Assembly: GCA_031310005.1 (NCBI GenBank)
Contig: CM062388.1
Coordinates: forward strand, 2,294,001 to 2,358,000
Source: Dactylellina haptotyla
Lineage: Eukaryota > Ascomycota > Orbiliomycetes > Orbiliales > Orbiliaceae
Reading direction: 5' to 3'
Length of the DNA: 64,000 nt
Part shown: positions 42,386 through 52,598 of the stretch, piece after piece
Position numbering within the stretch: position 1 is the stretch's first letter
Layout: each line of letters begins with the position of its first letter
Translations under genes and position numbers: made by a program
The notes under the pieces: model-generated
Database searches by the model: none
Told to the model about the DNA's origin: nothing
Seen by the model: the letters and a program-made list of their open reading frames with translations, nothing else

Positions 42386-43552
42386 GCTTTCGTCGCTCCT
42401 TCAGCAGATGTTGTCTTGAAATTCGCAAGTTTGATTAATTTATGCTGAATTAGAAGCTCTTGCTACAGACTTGCTCCTCGAGCCAGTCAACCGAAGCAAT
42501 ATATAGGTTAATATTCACAAAGGAGAATATTAGAACCAGTGACAAATAGTATTAAGATGAGAAAAGAACTTCTCTAGCAGCAATGACGCGATAGACCCCT
42601 TTTATTTTCTTATCGATATATCATCAGTCTATTTTCGGCTTCAAATGTCTAAATTTGTCCCATCGAGCACAACACAGAATGTGGCGGGCCCATGGTTCTT
42701 ATTTATGGCTGTTGGGATTCTTTCAGGTAACGATCGTTAGGGAGTCGGCTATTTATGCATATATGGGCCGTAAAGGAAAGTAAAATATACCTTAATCATG
42801 GAATCTACATCCTTATCGCGTGACCGAAACGGATTTCTAATTACAGCATAGTATGATCTCCGATAGCGTGATTCGTCAGCCATAACTAGATTGAGGACCA
42901 AAAACGTGACAATAAAAATTGGTATGCAGTTGAAATTTGTAAAACTACTCTTTTTGATTTTGAGACTATATCATTCGCTAGCTGAAAGTTAAAAAGGTCA
43001 GATTTTGAGAAATTATTCAAGAGAAGATGTTTACTTGCTTGTCTCATAAGCCAGATGCTTACTTGCTTCTTCGTGTAAATTTTACTTATGAAGGTTCCTG
43101 CGCTCCTAGAACTTCTAGGTATCTGAATGTAGCCTCGACCTGGATGCTCGGAGAATATTTCAAACTTGTATGTGAGACCACTCAGCTCTAAAAATCCAAA
43201 AGAATCGAAAATAGCGTTTGCCACCGTTGCAAGTAGTTACGCCCAAAATAAGACTCAGGGATACCAAATTCCCTTCTCAGCCTGGGAACGAGACTACTTC
43301 TTAGATAGTATTTAATACCTTTTTGAAAGATGATATCTACATCTTATGTCATCCAAAATCAATCCCTTCCTCTCATCGTTGCAACCAGCTACGAGACTGC
43401 GTTGCAGCCTCACTAGAAATTCCATTATCAACACCAAAAGTTGAAGGCCATTCCACATCACCACTGCATACCGGACACCTATCCCCAGTACAGATAAGTC
43501 AACATCCAAGACTAGAGATTGTATCGATTGCTGCTGTTATTCGAAATTCAAA
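42386..43552 (+). other. Intergenic, 1.2 kb
   Basis: A 112-codon minus-strand frame at 42886-43224 has mixed composition and contains GT/AG splice-like signals, but no phase-consistent gene could be built. I see no other content. The right end is the upstream region of the zinc-finger gene. Confidence 0.35.
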
Positions 43553-44308
43553 ATGGTTTCCTCAACGATGGGTTATTACTGCTTTCGTTGTGAGCGCGTA
43601 TTTGTTCACAAAGTGTCCTATAATGGCCACCTGGACGTGAACGCCAGCCATAACATCTGTTCCATCTGTTCAGAAGATTTCGAAGATCCGGATAAATTGA
43701 AGGAGCACGAAAACAAAGCACATAAGGCCGCTAAGAATTTGGATATGGTAAGCACTGTTATCAGCTTATATCCCCTGTTAATTGTCGAAAACAGAAAGCA
43801 TAAAAAGAAAGCTCCTAACTCTCAAGTACAGCATCTCAAGTCAGCCGCCCTTACTGGCAAACCGCAGATTTGTCCATGCGGGTACAAAGCCAAAAGGCCA
43901 TGCAGCATGCTCACCCATATCGAAATAAGCAATTGCCCGAAGAAATATACAGGTCACAAATTGATGCACCTGATCAGTATTAGCGTTCAACGAACCTCAA
44001 AGGGAAGCTTCGAACCGGGTGCCAATATCATCCTCCATAGAGAGAGCAAGTTCATGAATAATCCTATTGCAGCCATGGATCAGGAATCAAAAGATCATAC
44101 TTTGATCGCCTATGATGAAAAGCATAATCGCTACGTTTGTCAGTACTGTCTTGGGAAGTTCGGCACTGCAGCTAATCTTGAAAAGCATGTAGTTGAGGCG
44201 GAGCCAGATGATGGAGGAGTTTTCTATATCTGTGGTACTTGTAACAAGGAGTTTAAATATCCTAGTGGACTTTATCAGCATCACGGGAGCGGTAGCTGCC
44301 AGAACTGA
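43553..44308 (+). CDS. C2H2 zinc-finger protein
   Basis: A 251-aa protein with at least four Cys/His clusters. Finger 1 is YYCFRCERVFVHKVSYNGH with a distal His (C-x2-C-x12-H-x5-H, ending NASH). Finger 2 is CSICSEDFEDPDKLKEHENK ending AH. A third cluster (ICPCGYKAKRPCSMLTHIE) lacks a normal second His. Fingers 4 and 5 are CQYCLGKFGTAANLEKH and CGTCNKEFKYPSGLYQHH. Spacing fits classic C2H2 fingers, so nucleic-acid binding is likely. The start at 43553 is favoured because finger 1 begins ten residues later. A GTAAGC...AACAG segment (43748-43794) looks like an intron but would shift the frame, so I leave the coding region unspliced. Confidence 0.72.
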   Translation: MVSSTMGYYCFRCERVFVHKVSYNGHLDVNASHNICSICSEDFEDPDKLKEHENKAHKAAKNLDMVSTVISLYPLLIVENRKHKKKAPNSQVQHLKSAALTGKPQICPCGYKAKRPCSMLTHIEISNCPKKYTGHKLMHLISISVQRTSKGSFEPGANIILHRESKFMNNPIAAMDQESKDHTLIAYDEKHNRYVCQYCLGKFGTAANLEKHVVEAEPDDGGVFYICGTCNKEFKYPSGLYQHHGSGSCQN

Positions 44309-45340
44309 GCATAAGCTATCATATGATTAAAGCAATTCCATGATTTCCCATCCATGCGAGCAGGCTAGGAGGTTGCTGATAGATTGAAACAAAGCCCATT
44401 AGCTTGGTATGAGAAAAAGGGAACAATTGGATAGACAAACTTGTTCGTCTTTAATGATTACCTTATGTAAAATACTCGCGTATAGTCTTAGGGCGTTCAA
44501 AAAGAACGGGGTCGCACACTTAAGGCCCTTAAGGGACCATGCGTCATTAAAGTTGAGATAACGCTATTTAGAAATAACATTTGTAATATTTTCGGCTCCT
44601 TAGAAAGGTATAACGCCACATTCGCCATCGTCTTTGTAGCCACTAATAATATAGACTGAAACTCGGGGTGCAGGAGGAAGTACCGGCGCTTGGTGTTTCC
44701 GCGTTCAACCGTTGAAAACAATCGGTGGCATATAGCACACCTCACCGAGGGTCGGCTTCCGTGCTTTTAGCAATAAGCCATCGAGCAACTTTGTTATCTT
44801 CCTCGTGAAGCTGGCGCTGGATCGTAATATCGGTCTTGGTGGAGAATATCGTAGAGAGCCGGTTGTGTTGGCGATATTCGTTCCAACAGATTTTCTATCG
44901 TTGATTGACCAATTTTGGACTACTTGTTGGCAGAAAACAAATTTTAAAATAGCTACTAGACTATGTAACCGTTCCTCTTCTATTTAATTTCTACACTAGC
45001 AGTTCAGGCGAGGAGAAGTCAAGAAGTTGGCTTAATATGATCAAATGAACCTCCCTTACATGTTAATCTAACAACACTCAGAAGATTTGGCGATCTCTGC
45101 AGGGGATGTAATAGTAATTTAAACATAAAATACTCGAGTTTTTAGCTCGCCTAGAAAAGTTTATATAAGACTTGGTATTCCCTAGACTTATATCATTCCT
45201 TAGATCAAACATTTCAACCCTCAATTGCAAGCGCCGGTCTAGATCTGCTACAAAACTCATTTATTTTCTCTTATATTATTATTGTTCCAGAAATCTTAGA
45301 CTTAAGAAACCCTATACCTCTTTCGAACATCTCTTTTAGA
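44309..45340 (+). other. Intergenic, 1.0 kb, with a TATA-like element at 45161-45168
   Basis: No gene is supported. A TTATATAAG element lies about 180 bp before the start of the small secreted peptide gene at 45341, and pyrimidine-rich DNA follows it. A minus-strand 82-codon frame at 44497-44745 has no motif beyond one CxxC. Confidence 0.4.
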
Positions 45341-45598
45341 ATGTATTTCTCTACCCTCGCCCATCTCGGCCTTGCCGTCTTCTACATCATTTCATCTGTT
45401 TTGGGATATCATATTCCAACATTACACAATCGTGCTTTAACACCTGAGCAGCTAAAAATAGCATTCGGTGGTGAAAGTTTTCCTGCGGCAGTCATCGAGG
45501 AAGCGAAAAAGGCCTCCACTGTTCTTAGCAACGCGGAAAAGGCAGCAATTGAGCGAACATTGGACCTAATAAAGATCACTATCAATAAGACCCCGTGA
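45341..45598 (+). CDS. Small secreted peptide
   Basis: The 85-aa frame begins with a strong signal peptide (MYFSTLAHLGLAVFYIISSV), predicted cut near residue 22. The mature part of about 63 residues starts YHIPTLHNRALTPEQLKIAF and is helical and charged, with no Cys. It ends LIKITINKTP. Small, single-exon, secreted and Cys-free, it fits the general profile of a secreted effector or signalling peptide, but nothing more specific is visible. A TATA-like element lies about 180 bp upstream. Confidence 0.6.
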   Translation: MYFSTLAHLGLAVFYIISSVLGYHIPTLHNRALTPEQLKIAFGGESFPAAVIEEAKKASTVLSNAEKAAIERTLDLIKITINKTP

Positions 45599-46514
45599 AA
45601 CCTCTTACCGTAAGAAGGATCAGGCTCCTACGCGACTCCTGTCTTTAAAATTTGCCGAGGTCTTCTGTACTAGGGGGACTCAAAATCAAACCCTTCTTGA
45701 AAGAGTTGATGGTGCTACTAAGCCAGCGGGAGTAGCGCCGAGGTAGGATGGTGACGGCGATGCAGGCAAGCAGAAATGGAGTAAAACTGTTAGACCAAGA
45801 CTCTATTTCGCTTGTAACTGTGAGACTGACGTGGAAAGAGCCTTGGGTGGAAGTTGACTTTATCTTGGAGCTATCGTGGGCAGACTTGCTTACTTTCATT
45901 CTTTTCGATGGCGATTTCAGCTTGACATTTCATAATTCAATATCGCTTAAATTTGGTAGTATTCATAAATATATAAATAATCGCGCTTCCATAGATACAA
46001 GACTGTTTGTTTTCTCGCATCGATACTAGAGTCTGCCAAACGTCATTTTGTAACTTAATTATCAAATAATAATAATAGAATGTCCAATATATCATACCAT
46101 CCCAATCAAGGGAAAACAATATCTATAGAATAGAGCTTGCCGTTGGGCTCGCTGTCTTCAGAGGAGAAGATGCTAAATTTTGGCGCAGGAACATATTTTA
46201 AGACTCTTCCGTAAGTGAATCATCAAGCTGCAGACCACATTCTCTTCGCATACACTGGTATAGGTGTTCCGTTTCCACTTTGGACCACAACTCTGATCAG
46301 AGGAACATAATCGCAGGTACAACTTGTGCATGTTGTCATCCAGTCTCGTAACGGTTGTCATCCTTATACAGTCCCGGCTCTATTTAGATGCGTTGTGTTG
46401 TGTCTGCGCACTTGACATCAACGGCACTCTCAGCTAGAGCAAGGGCGAAACATCGATTCTGCACTTCTGGCACCTTAATCGCACAGTACCCCGATCTGAA
46501 GGATTTTCGAGAGA
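45599..46514 (+). other. Intergenic, 916 bp
   Basis: A minus-strand 84-codon frame (45645-45899) has one hydrophobic stretch but no start context or homologue. Otherwise nothing is seen. The right end leads into the first tandem MPCA[GA]P gene. Confidence 0.35.
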
Positions 46515-46790
46515 ATGCCGTGCGCTGCTCCCTACATCGCAAATCGGCTACATGTCACTCCCGTAGAAGGCGCCTCCGAGTTAGTCAAGAAGTTTATGCT
46601 TGGAGGATTTCCCCGGCGTATGGCGCTCGCCCTCGCTGCTAACCCCGCCACCGTCAGTGACCCCGACGAGGTCTTCCACCGCGTAGATTGCAGCGCAACA
46701 GCGTGGGAGCAAGCTTACACACTCAGAGAAGTCAGGAGATATCGCCGGCGCAGATTCCGCAGGCTGACTATAATTCGTCGGGAAGTCTAA
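46515..46790 (+). CDS. MPCA[GA]P small protein, member C
   Basis: A 91-aa protein begins MPCAAPYIANRLHV. The family core is MLGGFPRRMALALA (G-x5-A), then, 22 residues after that Ala, CSATAW (C-x4-W). It ends in a strongly basic tail (RYRRRRFRRLTIIRREV). No signal peptide. It is the first of three tandem copies on the plus strand (46515, 47059, 48034). The basic tail is shared with member B (RQWRRRHVPRRQR) but not with members A or D. This could be a nucleic-acid contact or a nuclear signal. Function unknown. Confidence 0.65.
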   Translation: MPCAAPYIANRLHVTPVEGASELVKKFMLGGFPRRMALALAANPATVSDPDEVFHRVDCSATAWEQAYTLREVRRYRRRRFRRLTIIRREV

Positions 46791-47058
46791 ATCGTAGAAC
46801 CCGTGGTAGGCAGCCTGGTGCCCGTTGTGAGCGAGCCGAAATCTAGTCAGCTCCCTAAATTAGCTTCTTAAGCGGATCCCCGGCGCTGGCATTCTCAACC
46901 AAAAACCGCAAAAATTCGCAATTTCAGATACATTACATCATTATTATCAAATTCGATTACGGAAGGCCGAATACAAATCTTCCCTCTACGCTACCAGACC
47001 CGCGTGGGAGGTACCAATTCGATTGATATTTACAAAATATACTTTCGCAATCGCAGGG

Positions 47059-47343
47059 ATGCCGTGCGCGGGTCCTTATATCCCTACGAACATCTACCCG
47101 AACATCCCATCGCACGCATCACCCGAATTAAGAGACCTTATGCTTAGCGGTTTAAGCGAGAACAAGGCGGTAGAATTCCTCGCAAGATTCGGGAATCCGA
47201 TTGACTGGGCGCAGTTCGCAATCGAGGTCGAATGCACCGAGAAAAATTGGCGGCTGTTTTGGAGGTATATGGATATGTCTAAGGCAGCGCGCCAGTGGAG
47301 ACGACGTCACGTTCCACGGCGGCAGCGATGTATTATAAGCTAG
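47059..47343 (+). CDS. MPCA[GA]P small protein, member B
   Basis: A 94-aa protein begins MPCAGPYIPTNIYPNIPSHA. Upstream Met at 47023 is in frame, but the family always starts at MPC, so I use 47059. The family core is MLSGLSENKAVEFLA (G-x5-A), then WAQFAIEVECTEKNW (C-x4-W, 22 residues after the core Ala). The tail is basic and Trp/Arg-rich (KAARQWRRRHVPRRQRC). It is 268 bp after member C. No signal peptide or membrane segment is present. Confidence 0.68.
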   Translation: MPCAGPYIPTNIYPNIPSHASPELRDLMLSGLSENKAVEFLARFGNPIDWAQFAIEVECTEKNWRLFWRYMDMSKAARQWRRRHVPRRQRCIIS

Positions 47344-48033
47344 AGAAACAGTTCGTCGCCGACGCTCTACCTGACTTGATACCAGATCGTGATTCGATGG
47401 GATCATACGACAGGAACTAAAGGGGGAATTGCTCTTTGGTGGAAGCAAGTCCCGACCACGACCCAGATTCTCGTCGCTGAATCCATGAACCTATCTTACC
47501 AGGAAACTATAAATATACATATATGAGACTCACTATATTAAATATACCATCTACCAGATGTTTTGGGAATGTAATGATGCATCCACATGTCGTGATCAGC
47601 TACTCGACTTAGAATGCCAGCTTTGTCGTCGTGTCTAGGACTGACCCACAACACATAAGGGTCCAAGCATCATCATAACCCATCTCAATCCTACGACGCG
47701 ATGAGCCTTCTCTTGCAGCGAGATTGTGACAATCTATTATTTGGCTACAATATCAAGATGGTTCCAGAAATGCGGTACTATATCCTTCATCCACGGTTGT
47801 ATTTTCGGCCGGACTTGCAATTAGGCGAATAGCAATCTAGAAACGAAGCTCACAAGGCTATACACGTTAGACGAGAGAGCACAAACTCGCGGTTGTTCCT
47901 TTCCATCTACAGTATACCATCTCGCTGTGATCGGCTCCATCTTGAAGCAAGATTTAACCGCGTCGTCCTCCAGACTTTTGATCTTCATTTTCGAGATTTG
48001 AAAGTGTACTACCTTCTTTTATTTACAGCCAAA
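47344..48033 (+). other. Spacer between MPCA[GA]P members B and D, 690 bp
   Basis: No gene of its own. The in-frame extension upstream of member D (from 47893) has a different composition from the MPC family and ends at the ATTTACAGCC that precedes the ATG, so I treat it as leader or intron. Confidence 0.4.
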
Positions 48034-48354
48034 ATGCCCTGCGCGGGTCCCGCTATACCAGATATTCTGGACGTCTCCGACTTTTCCACTGTCCTCACTT
48101 ACACCCAAGCAGATAAAGATCGTATAAGCCGTGGAATCCCTCGCGATGTGGCTCCAAGCGTGCCATTGGTTACGATTCGGGATAATTGGATCGATTTCGT
48201 AGTAAATACGCTATGCCACGAGGCTCGGTTTATCGTGAATAACCCGAGACCGGAGGATCCGTGGTCGTTGACATACTCTGGGTATTATTCCTATTCATCA
48301 ATAGCCACACCAGATCAAAGAAATTGGTTTTTTCAATCCTCGGGTTTGACGTAG
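48034..48354 (+). CDS. MPCA[GA]P small protein, member D
   Basis: A 106-aa protein begins MPCAGPAIPDILDVSDFST. An in-frame extension reaches back to 47893, but the family start favours 48034 (AAAATGCCC). The core is ISRGIPRDVAPSV (G-x5-A), then WIDFVVNTLCHEARF (C-x4-F, 21 residues after the core Ala). The C-terminus is Tyr/Ser-rich (YSGYYSYSSIATPDQ), unlike the basic tails of B and C. It is convergent to the tyrosinase gene with about 280 bp between stops. Confidence 0.68.
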   Translation: MPCAGPAIPDILDVSDFSTVLTYTQADKDRISRGIPRDVAPSVPLVTIRDNWIDFVVNTLCHEARFIVNNPRPEDPWSLTYSGYYSYSSIATPDQRNWFFQSSGLT

Positions 48355-48637
48355 CCCCAACACATTATTTCAGTCTACGTAGGTTTCCCCGGTCATGCAG
48401 CGCGACTCCTTAGTGAATTTGAGGTATCAAGTGGAGGCTGAGGATCGCTGGCTGATAACAAAATATAGTTGAGATTATGATGATATTTGTATGGTTCCTA
48501 TTCGATATCTTGCCCGCTGAGACCGTCGAGACAGCTGTATTACTATTTTAAAATTACATGTGAACGATGGCGACTTTTGTTATTTCGGGTTGATAAGCCA
48601 CGGCCAAATGAGGAACTTCTAAAATCCTATTATTATT

Positions 48638-50584
48638 TTACTCTACCCTCTGGGTTGGAGTTAATTTCCCACAAGCAACATCTATCCAATCAAGTCTCGT
48701 ATGGAATTTACCCCATTCGGGAGCCTCAGATTCACTCTTTGGCAGAGTAACCTCCGCAGTATTGATCTGAATCTTAAGGTCCTGTACATCCTCGAGTTTA
48801 ACAACCCGCCTTGTTCCACTACCCACCGCCAAAACTTTAATTTTAAGATTTTTGAGAAGGTAAGGCATAACAAGCTCCGGTGTTAAGCACCCAAGCTCAT
48901 TGTCCACAATCTTATTCAGAAGGGCGGAGGTTAGTGGGACCGCCCCGCTAACTATATGTCCATGCTTGCTACCCGGCTCCGTGAATATAGCATGACTACC
49001 AACTAGATTGTCGTCGGTCATCCAAGTTTCCGGGTCACTAGATGAGGGATCTCCCAAGAAGACCTGAATCGAAAAAGATTCACCTAAAGCGGCGCGGTTG
49101 ACTTTGATATTGACAGTCCATTCGTTGTATATATCGGTAACTTGATCGACAATATGCTTTTGGAACGGAGCCAGAGCCTCGGGGCTTGGTGTGGTGTTCA
49201 ACTTTCCACTCTTCAAGCCTTTCTTCTGCACTGTACGCTTCCTGCCAGAATTGTGGCCCGCCGCTTTAAGAGAACCCTGTGGAGTTTGGGGGCCATATAA
49301 TCTATTCACAGCCGTCATTATTCCGCCTCCATCTTTTCTCTTCCCGGTCTCTAAGTCGCGAGTCTCGGGATACGCGTAGCCAAAAGTCCCAGTTTTAGCC
49401 ACCGCCGCACTGGTGAAGAAGGTATTCGAACTCTGGCGGAAAGGAAATAAATTTGTATTCAAATCCTCGACGGTTTTAGGCGGTATTGCAAATGTTCCTG
49501 ACTTGGATTCTGCGCTGAAATTATACGAATTGGGATGTATCCCTTGCCACATCGCAAACAGGCGATCAATATTGGCATGATGGAGCCAAAACACAGGTTC
49601 GAATGCGGAGTACGATAAGAACATCATTTGACCTCCGCTCGTACCAGTGATACTGTGAATGGTATCGTGCACGCCTTCAAAAGATTCTAGAAATTCCTCG
49701 TTGTCTCTAGGGCTACTCGATGTTCCGACGAGCTCGAAATCTTTATACGCGGTTAGCAGACGGTAGATTCGAGTTTTGAGATTCCCTCCCTCTGCTCGCA
49801 GGGCTTGATTCAGCGAGTCGGGCTGTGATTCGTATGAGCCGTTTACTTGACGTGGATAGCGGTACGTTTGTCGCATTTGATTATACGGCGCGTCAGGGAA
49901 GTCGGTATTATGTCCCTGGAACTTATACGTATACATCGGGTTATCGATCAGCTGCTTGCCGTTTGGCACTTTTGGGTCCGCAACCGCGATTTTCTTCAAC
50001 CCGGCTACCTCATACGGAAGACTGGCATCCATCGCCCAATCCCAATACGGTACCCGAAGACCTTGTAAAGCATCAGTAAAAGCCGGTTTACGAGGGTCTG
50101 AATCGGAGAATGAGGCAACGACATCTGCTGCATGCTTCCAAACAAATTGCTCGTAAAGAGCGAGGTATGGTCGGTGCCATGGCAAGAACAGCATATCCGA
50201 GTGAGTACAGTATCCCACTTGAGGCGATCCCTTGCCCTGTTGGACCCCGTTCCATGCTTTAAACGGCCGACCGTGGATACTGGCTATGCCATAGTATGAT
50301 GTTTCTGATGTTTGAGGTTCTGCATAGAACTTTTGTAGGGCGAGAAGTAGCAGTTCAAATTCGGCGTGGTTTTCAATCATGGTTCTGATTTCCTTGCGAA
50401 CCGGAATATTATCTTGAGAGACACTATCTTTGACGCCAGTGACAATTATCGGTTGTATTAGTTGTCGGTTATTCAAGCGCTGGTTTGAGTGCGAAATGCT
50501 GTTGGCGACAGGAAGCGCCCTAGACTGCGTGATGCTAAGCGCACAAGTTAATATTATCGTGCATCTCGCGTACCAGCTCGTCAT
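48638..50584 (-). CDS. Tyrosinase with signal peptide
   Basis: The intronless gene encodes 648 aa. The first 23 residues are a signal peptide (CTIILTCALSITQSRALP). The copper A site has His104 (SIHGRPFKAW), His128 in YCTHSDM, where Cys126 is the thioether partner typical of fungal tyrosinases, and His137 in PWHRPYLALYEQ. The copper B site has His306 and His310 in GVHDTIHS and His336 in FWLHHANIDRLFAMW. The C-terminal part (about 440-648) corresponds to the domain that shields the active site until it is processed. Tyrosinases oxidise monophenols and diphenols to quinones and lead to melanin. Length is usual for the family. Most long fungal tyrosinases lack a signal peptide, so secretion is notable. 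Confidence 0.93.
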   Translation of the reverse strand: MTSWYARCTIILTCALSITQSRALPVANSISHSNQRLNNRQLIQPIIVTGVKDSVSQDNIPVRKEIRTMIENHAEFELLLLALQKFYAEPQTSETSYYGIASIHGRPFKAWNGVQQGKGSPQVGYCTHSDMLFLPWHRPYLALYEQFVWKHAADVVASFSDSDPRKPAFTDALQGLRVPYWDWAMDASLPYEVAGLKKIAVADPKVPNGKQLIDNPMYTYKFQGHNTDFPDAPYNQMRQTYRYPRQVNGSYESQPDSLNQALRAEGGNLKTRIYRLLTAYKDFELVGTSSSPRDNEEFLESFEGVHDTIHSITGTSGGQMMFLSYSAFEPVFWLHHANIDRLFAMWQGIHPNSYNFSAESKSGTFAIPPKTVEDLNTNLFPFRQSSNTFFTSAAVAKTGTFGYAYPETRDLETGKRKDGGGIMTAVNRLYGPQTPQGSLKAAGHNSGRKRTVQKKGLKSGKLNTTPSPEALAPFQKHIVDQVTDIYNEWTVNIKVNRAALGESFSIQVFLGDPSSSDPETWMTDDNLVGSHAIFTEPGSKHGHIVSGAVPLTSALLNKIVDNELGCLTPELVMPYLLKNLKIKVLAVGSGTRRVVKLEDVQDLKIQINTAEVTLPKSESEAPEWGKFHTRLDWIDVACGKLTPTQRVE

Positions 50585-51754
50585 TATAAAGAAATTATTA
50601 AAGATGACTGAAAATTATACAAAAAAAATATAGAAAAATATAGCGAGATAAAAAAAAGGAAAAAAATTAGATGAAAATATGAAAGCAAAGTGAAATCACG
50701 AAAAAGAGTGTTAGGTATCTGTGAAGCAAAACTAAAAGAATGTGGTTATCGCCTATAATGACGTTGGAGAAGATACGGCAAAGTGAGAAAAACTTCAAAT
50801 ATTAGTGCGGCAGGCTACATCTTTATCCCAACCGCGAGAAAACCAAAAGAAACAATGTCTCCCTTTAAACTCCATACATTCTCGCAAATCATTAAGATCT
50901 TCCTCTTACAAGTAGGTCTCAAGTATCGGCACGGATGCTAAGCCTCATATACTGCATGGTATTTACTCTTGAACATGGATTATAGGCTGCCGAACCTGGT
51001 AATTGATATGAACTAGCGAGAGTAGAGACGAGTAAATCTCTTCTGAGAAAGGCTTGATTTTCTTTTGGCTAATAACTGTATGCAAGGAACATTGTTGGTG
51101 TTTAGTTGCCATTCGTTTGTACAGACATGAGACAAAACACTTAAAACTTCTAGATTAGGGTAGGACTGACGTCTGTCGGTCATTTTCTGCCGGTTTCAAA
51201 TTTCTGTTCGCTCTCCACATGGGAAGGATCTTTGGTTTTTTCATCTTGCGGAGGACCTGCCGATTTTGGTAAGGATGAGGCTGATAATCAAGTTCAACAC
51301 ATCTAAGCAACCTATCGCGTTTCGTTGTTCAAATACATGTTCCGCTGAATGGCGGAATAAAATCGAGGCTTTATCTTCAGAAAATGTGTTTCAAAAGCGA
51401 CTAGAAGCCTTCCATGATGATTTCTCGTCCGCGTCTGCATATTGACACAAATACCTACTTACGATATATCAAGGAATGTGTTGTCCGAAGCTCGCGGAGT
51501 TGCGGGGTTGTTATGAGTCTGGTATGGGATGCAAGGAAGGTTTTGGCTGGTCTCGCGGGTCTTGGCCTTTTATGGCCGTTTCAAATACTCGAGTCATAAT
51601 AATGGCAATCGATTTTTCATGATAAACTTGCTAAAACCCTCTATAAAACTTTGTTGAAAACGGACACAAGATAGAAAATGTTCATGAGGCTAATAAACAT
51701 TCAAGTTCCCACGATATCCATACATGTTAGATTTTAGATTATTTCAGAAGCCCC
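50585..51754 (+). other. Intergenic, 1.2 kb
   Basis: No gene. The left part is the AT-rich upstream DNA of the tyrosinase gene. A 61-codon frame at 51414-51599 has no motif. Confidence 0.4.
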
Positions 51755-52598
51755 TTATGCAAAGCTTTTATACCCAATACCCTTGACAAATGTTTGCTGC
51801 CAAGGACCTTGCGTCTTCCCCTCTGAGAGCTCAAGATAATGCTTAGCATGCGCTTCTCCGCTAAGGGTGCCGAACGCTGGTGGAGCTCCAGCTTCAGTTC
51901 TTTCGTCCGTATAGTAGAACCTACGTATCACGTTAGAATGATTCTATATTAAAGCCCAAAATGTTGAAGCTGGTCCTTAGGGAAAGGCTTAACATACTTG
52001 AACCCCTTGTCCTTATACGCAGTAGCAGCAGTTTGGACAATATGCGAAGTAGCCGACTTGCCAACGCCCAAGTCGAAAAGTGCGGGCATGACGGCTGTGT
52101 TGAGCATATTTCCAGTATATATGAAAGTTTTGGACGCGGATTCCGGTAACTCTTCGAATCCCTGGACGGCATGCTGAGCGGCCACGAAGGGGCTGATGGT
52201 GTTGATGTTGAGGTCGCGAGTAAAGTCAGCCACCGAAATAGCGAGCGGGGTCGCCGGCTGAGACATAGTTAAACCGGCAGCTAGTTATCCGGATTTGTTA
52301 GCCTGCGGGCTCCAACTTGAACTTTTTTAGTAGAAAGTAGTGGGGGACCCTTACCATTGTACACGACAACGCTTGGCGTTCCGAGTAGGGATTTGACTTT
52401 CGCGAAGGCGTTAGCCACAGAGGATGGGTCAGAAAAGTCGCCTTGGATGTTGACCTGGTCTGCTGTATTCTCGGATTCCTTTGAGGTTCGAGAGACGAGG
52501 GCGACTTTGTAGCCCTTAGAAGAGAAGACTTTGGCTACATTGCTGCCGATGTTGGCACCAGCGCCGAGAATGAGGATGACTGGGGCTTTTGCTGCCAT
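51755..52598 (-). CDS. Short-chain dehydrogenase-like protein lacking the usual catalytic Tyr
   Basis: Three exons, 52598-52355, 52280-51998 and 51920-51755, encode 230 aa. Introns are 52354-52281 (GTAAGG, GCTAAC, AACTAG, phase 1) and 51997-51921 (GTATGT...CGTAG, phase 2). The N-terminal Rossmann motif is LILGAGANIGSNVAKVF (G-x-G-x3-G), and VVVYNAAG crosses intron 1, matching the family's NAG motif. After strand 5 the usual Tyr-x3-Lys reads LGVGKSA, so the Lys remains but the Tyr is replaced by Leu. The C-terminus has FYYTDERTEAG and GPWQQTFVKGIGYK, a block known in a group of fungal SDR-like proteins. Catalysis by the usual mechanism is therefore doubtful. A substrate is not indicated. Confidence 0.82.

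Noticed and set aside
42886-43224. A 112-codon minus-strand frame with internal GT...TTTCAG signals
   Set aside because: The best splice gives a stop codon right after the junction, and there is no recognisable motif.
43748-43794. A possible intron in the C2H2 gene at 43553
   Set aside because: Removing 47 nt would shift the frame out of the downstream fingers, so the frame is more likely continuous.
47893-48033. In-frame N-terminal extension of MPCA[GA]P member D
   Set aside because: The other four members have no such extension, and it ends in an acceptor-like TTTACAG 7 bp before the family start.
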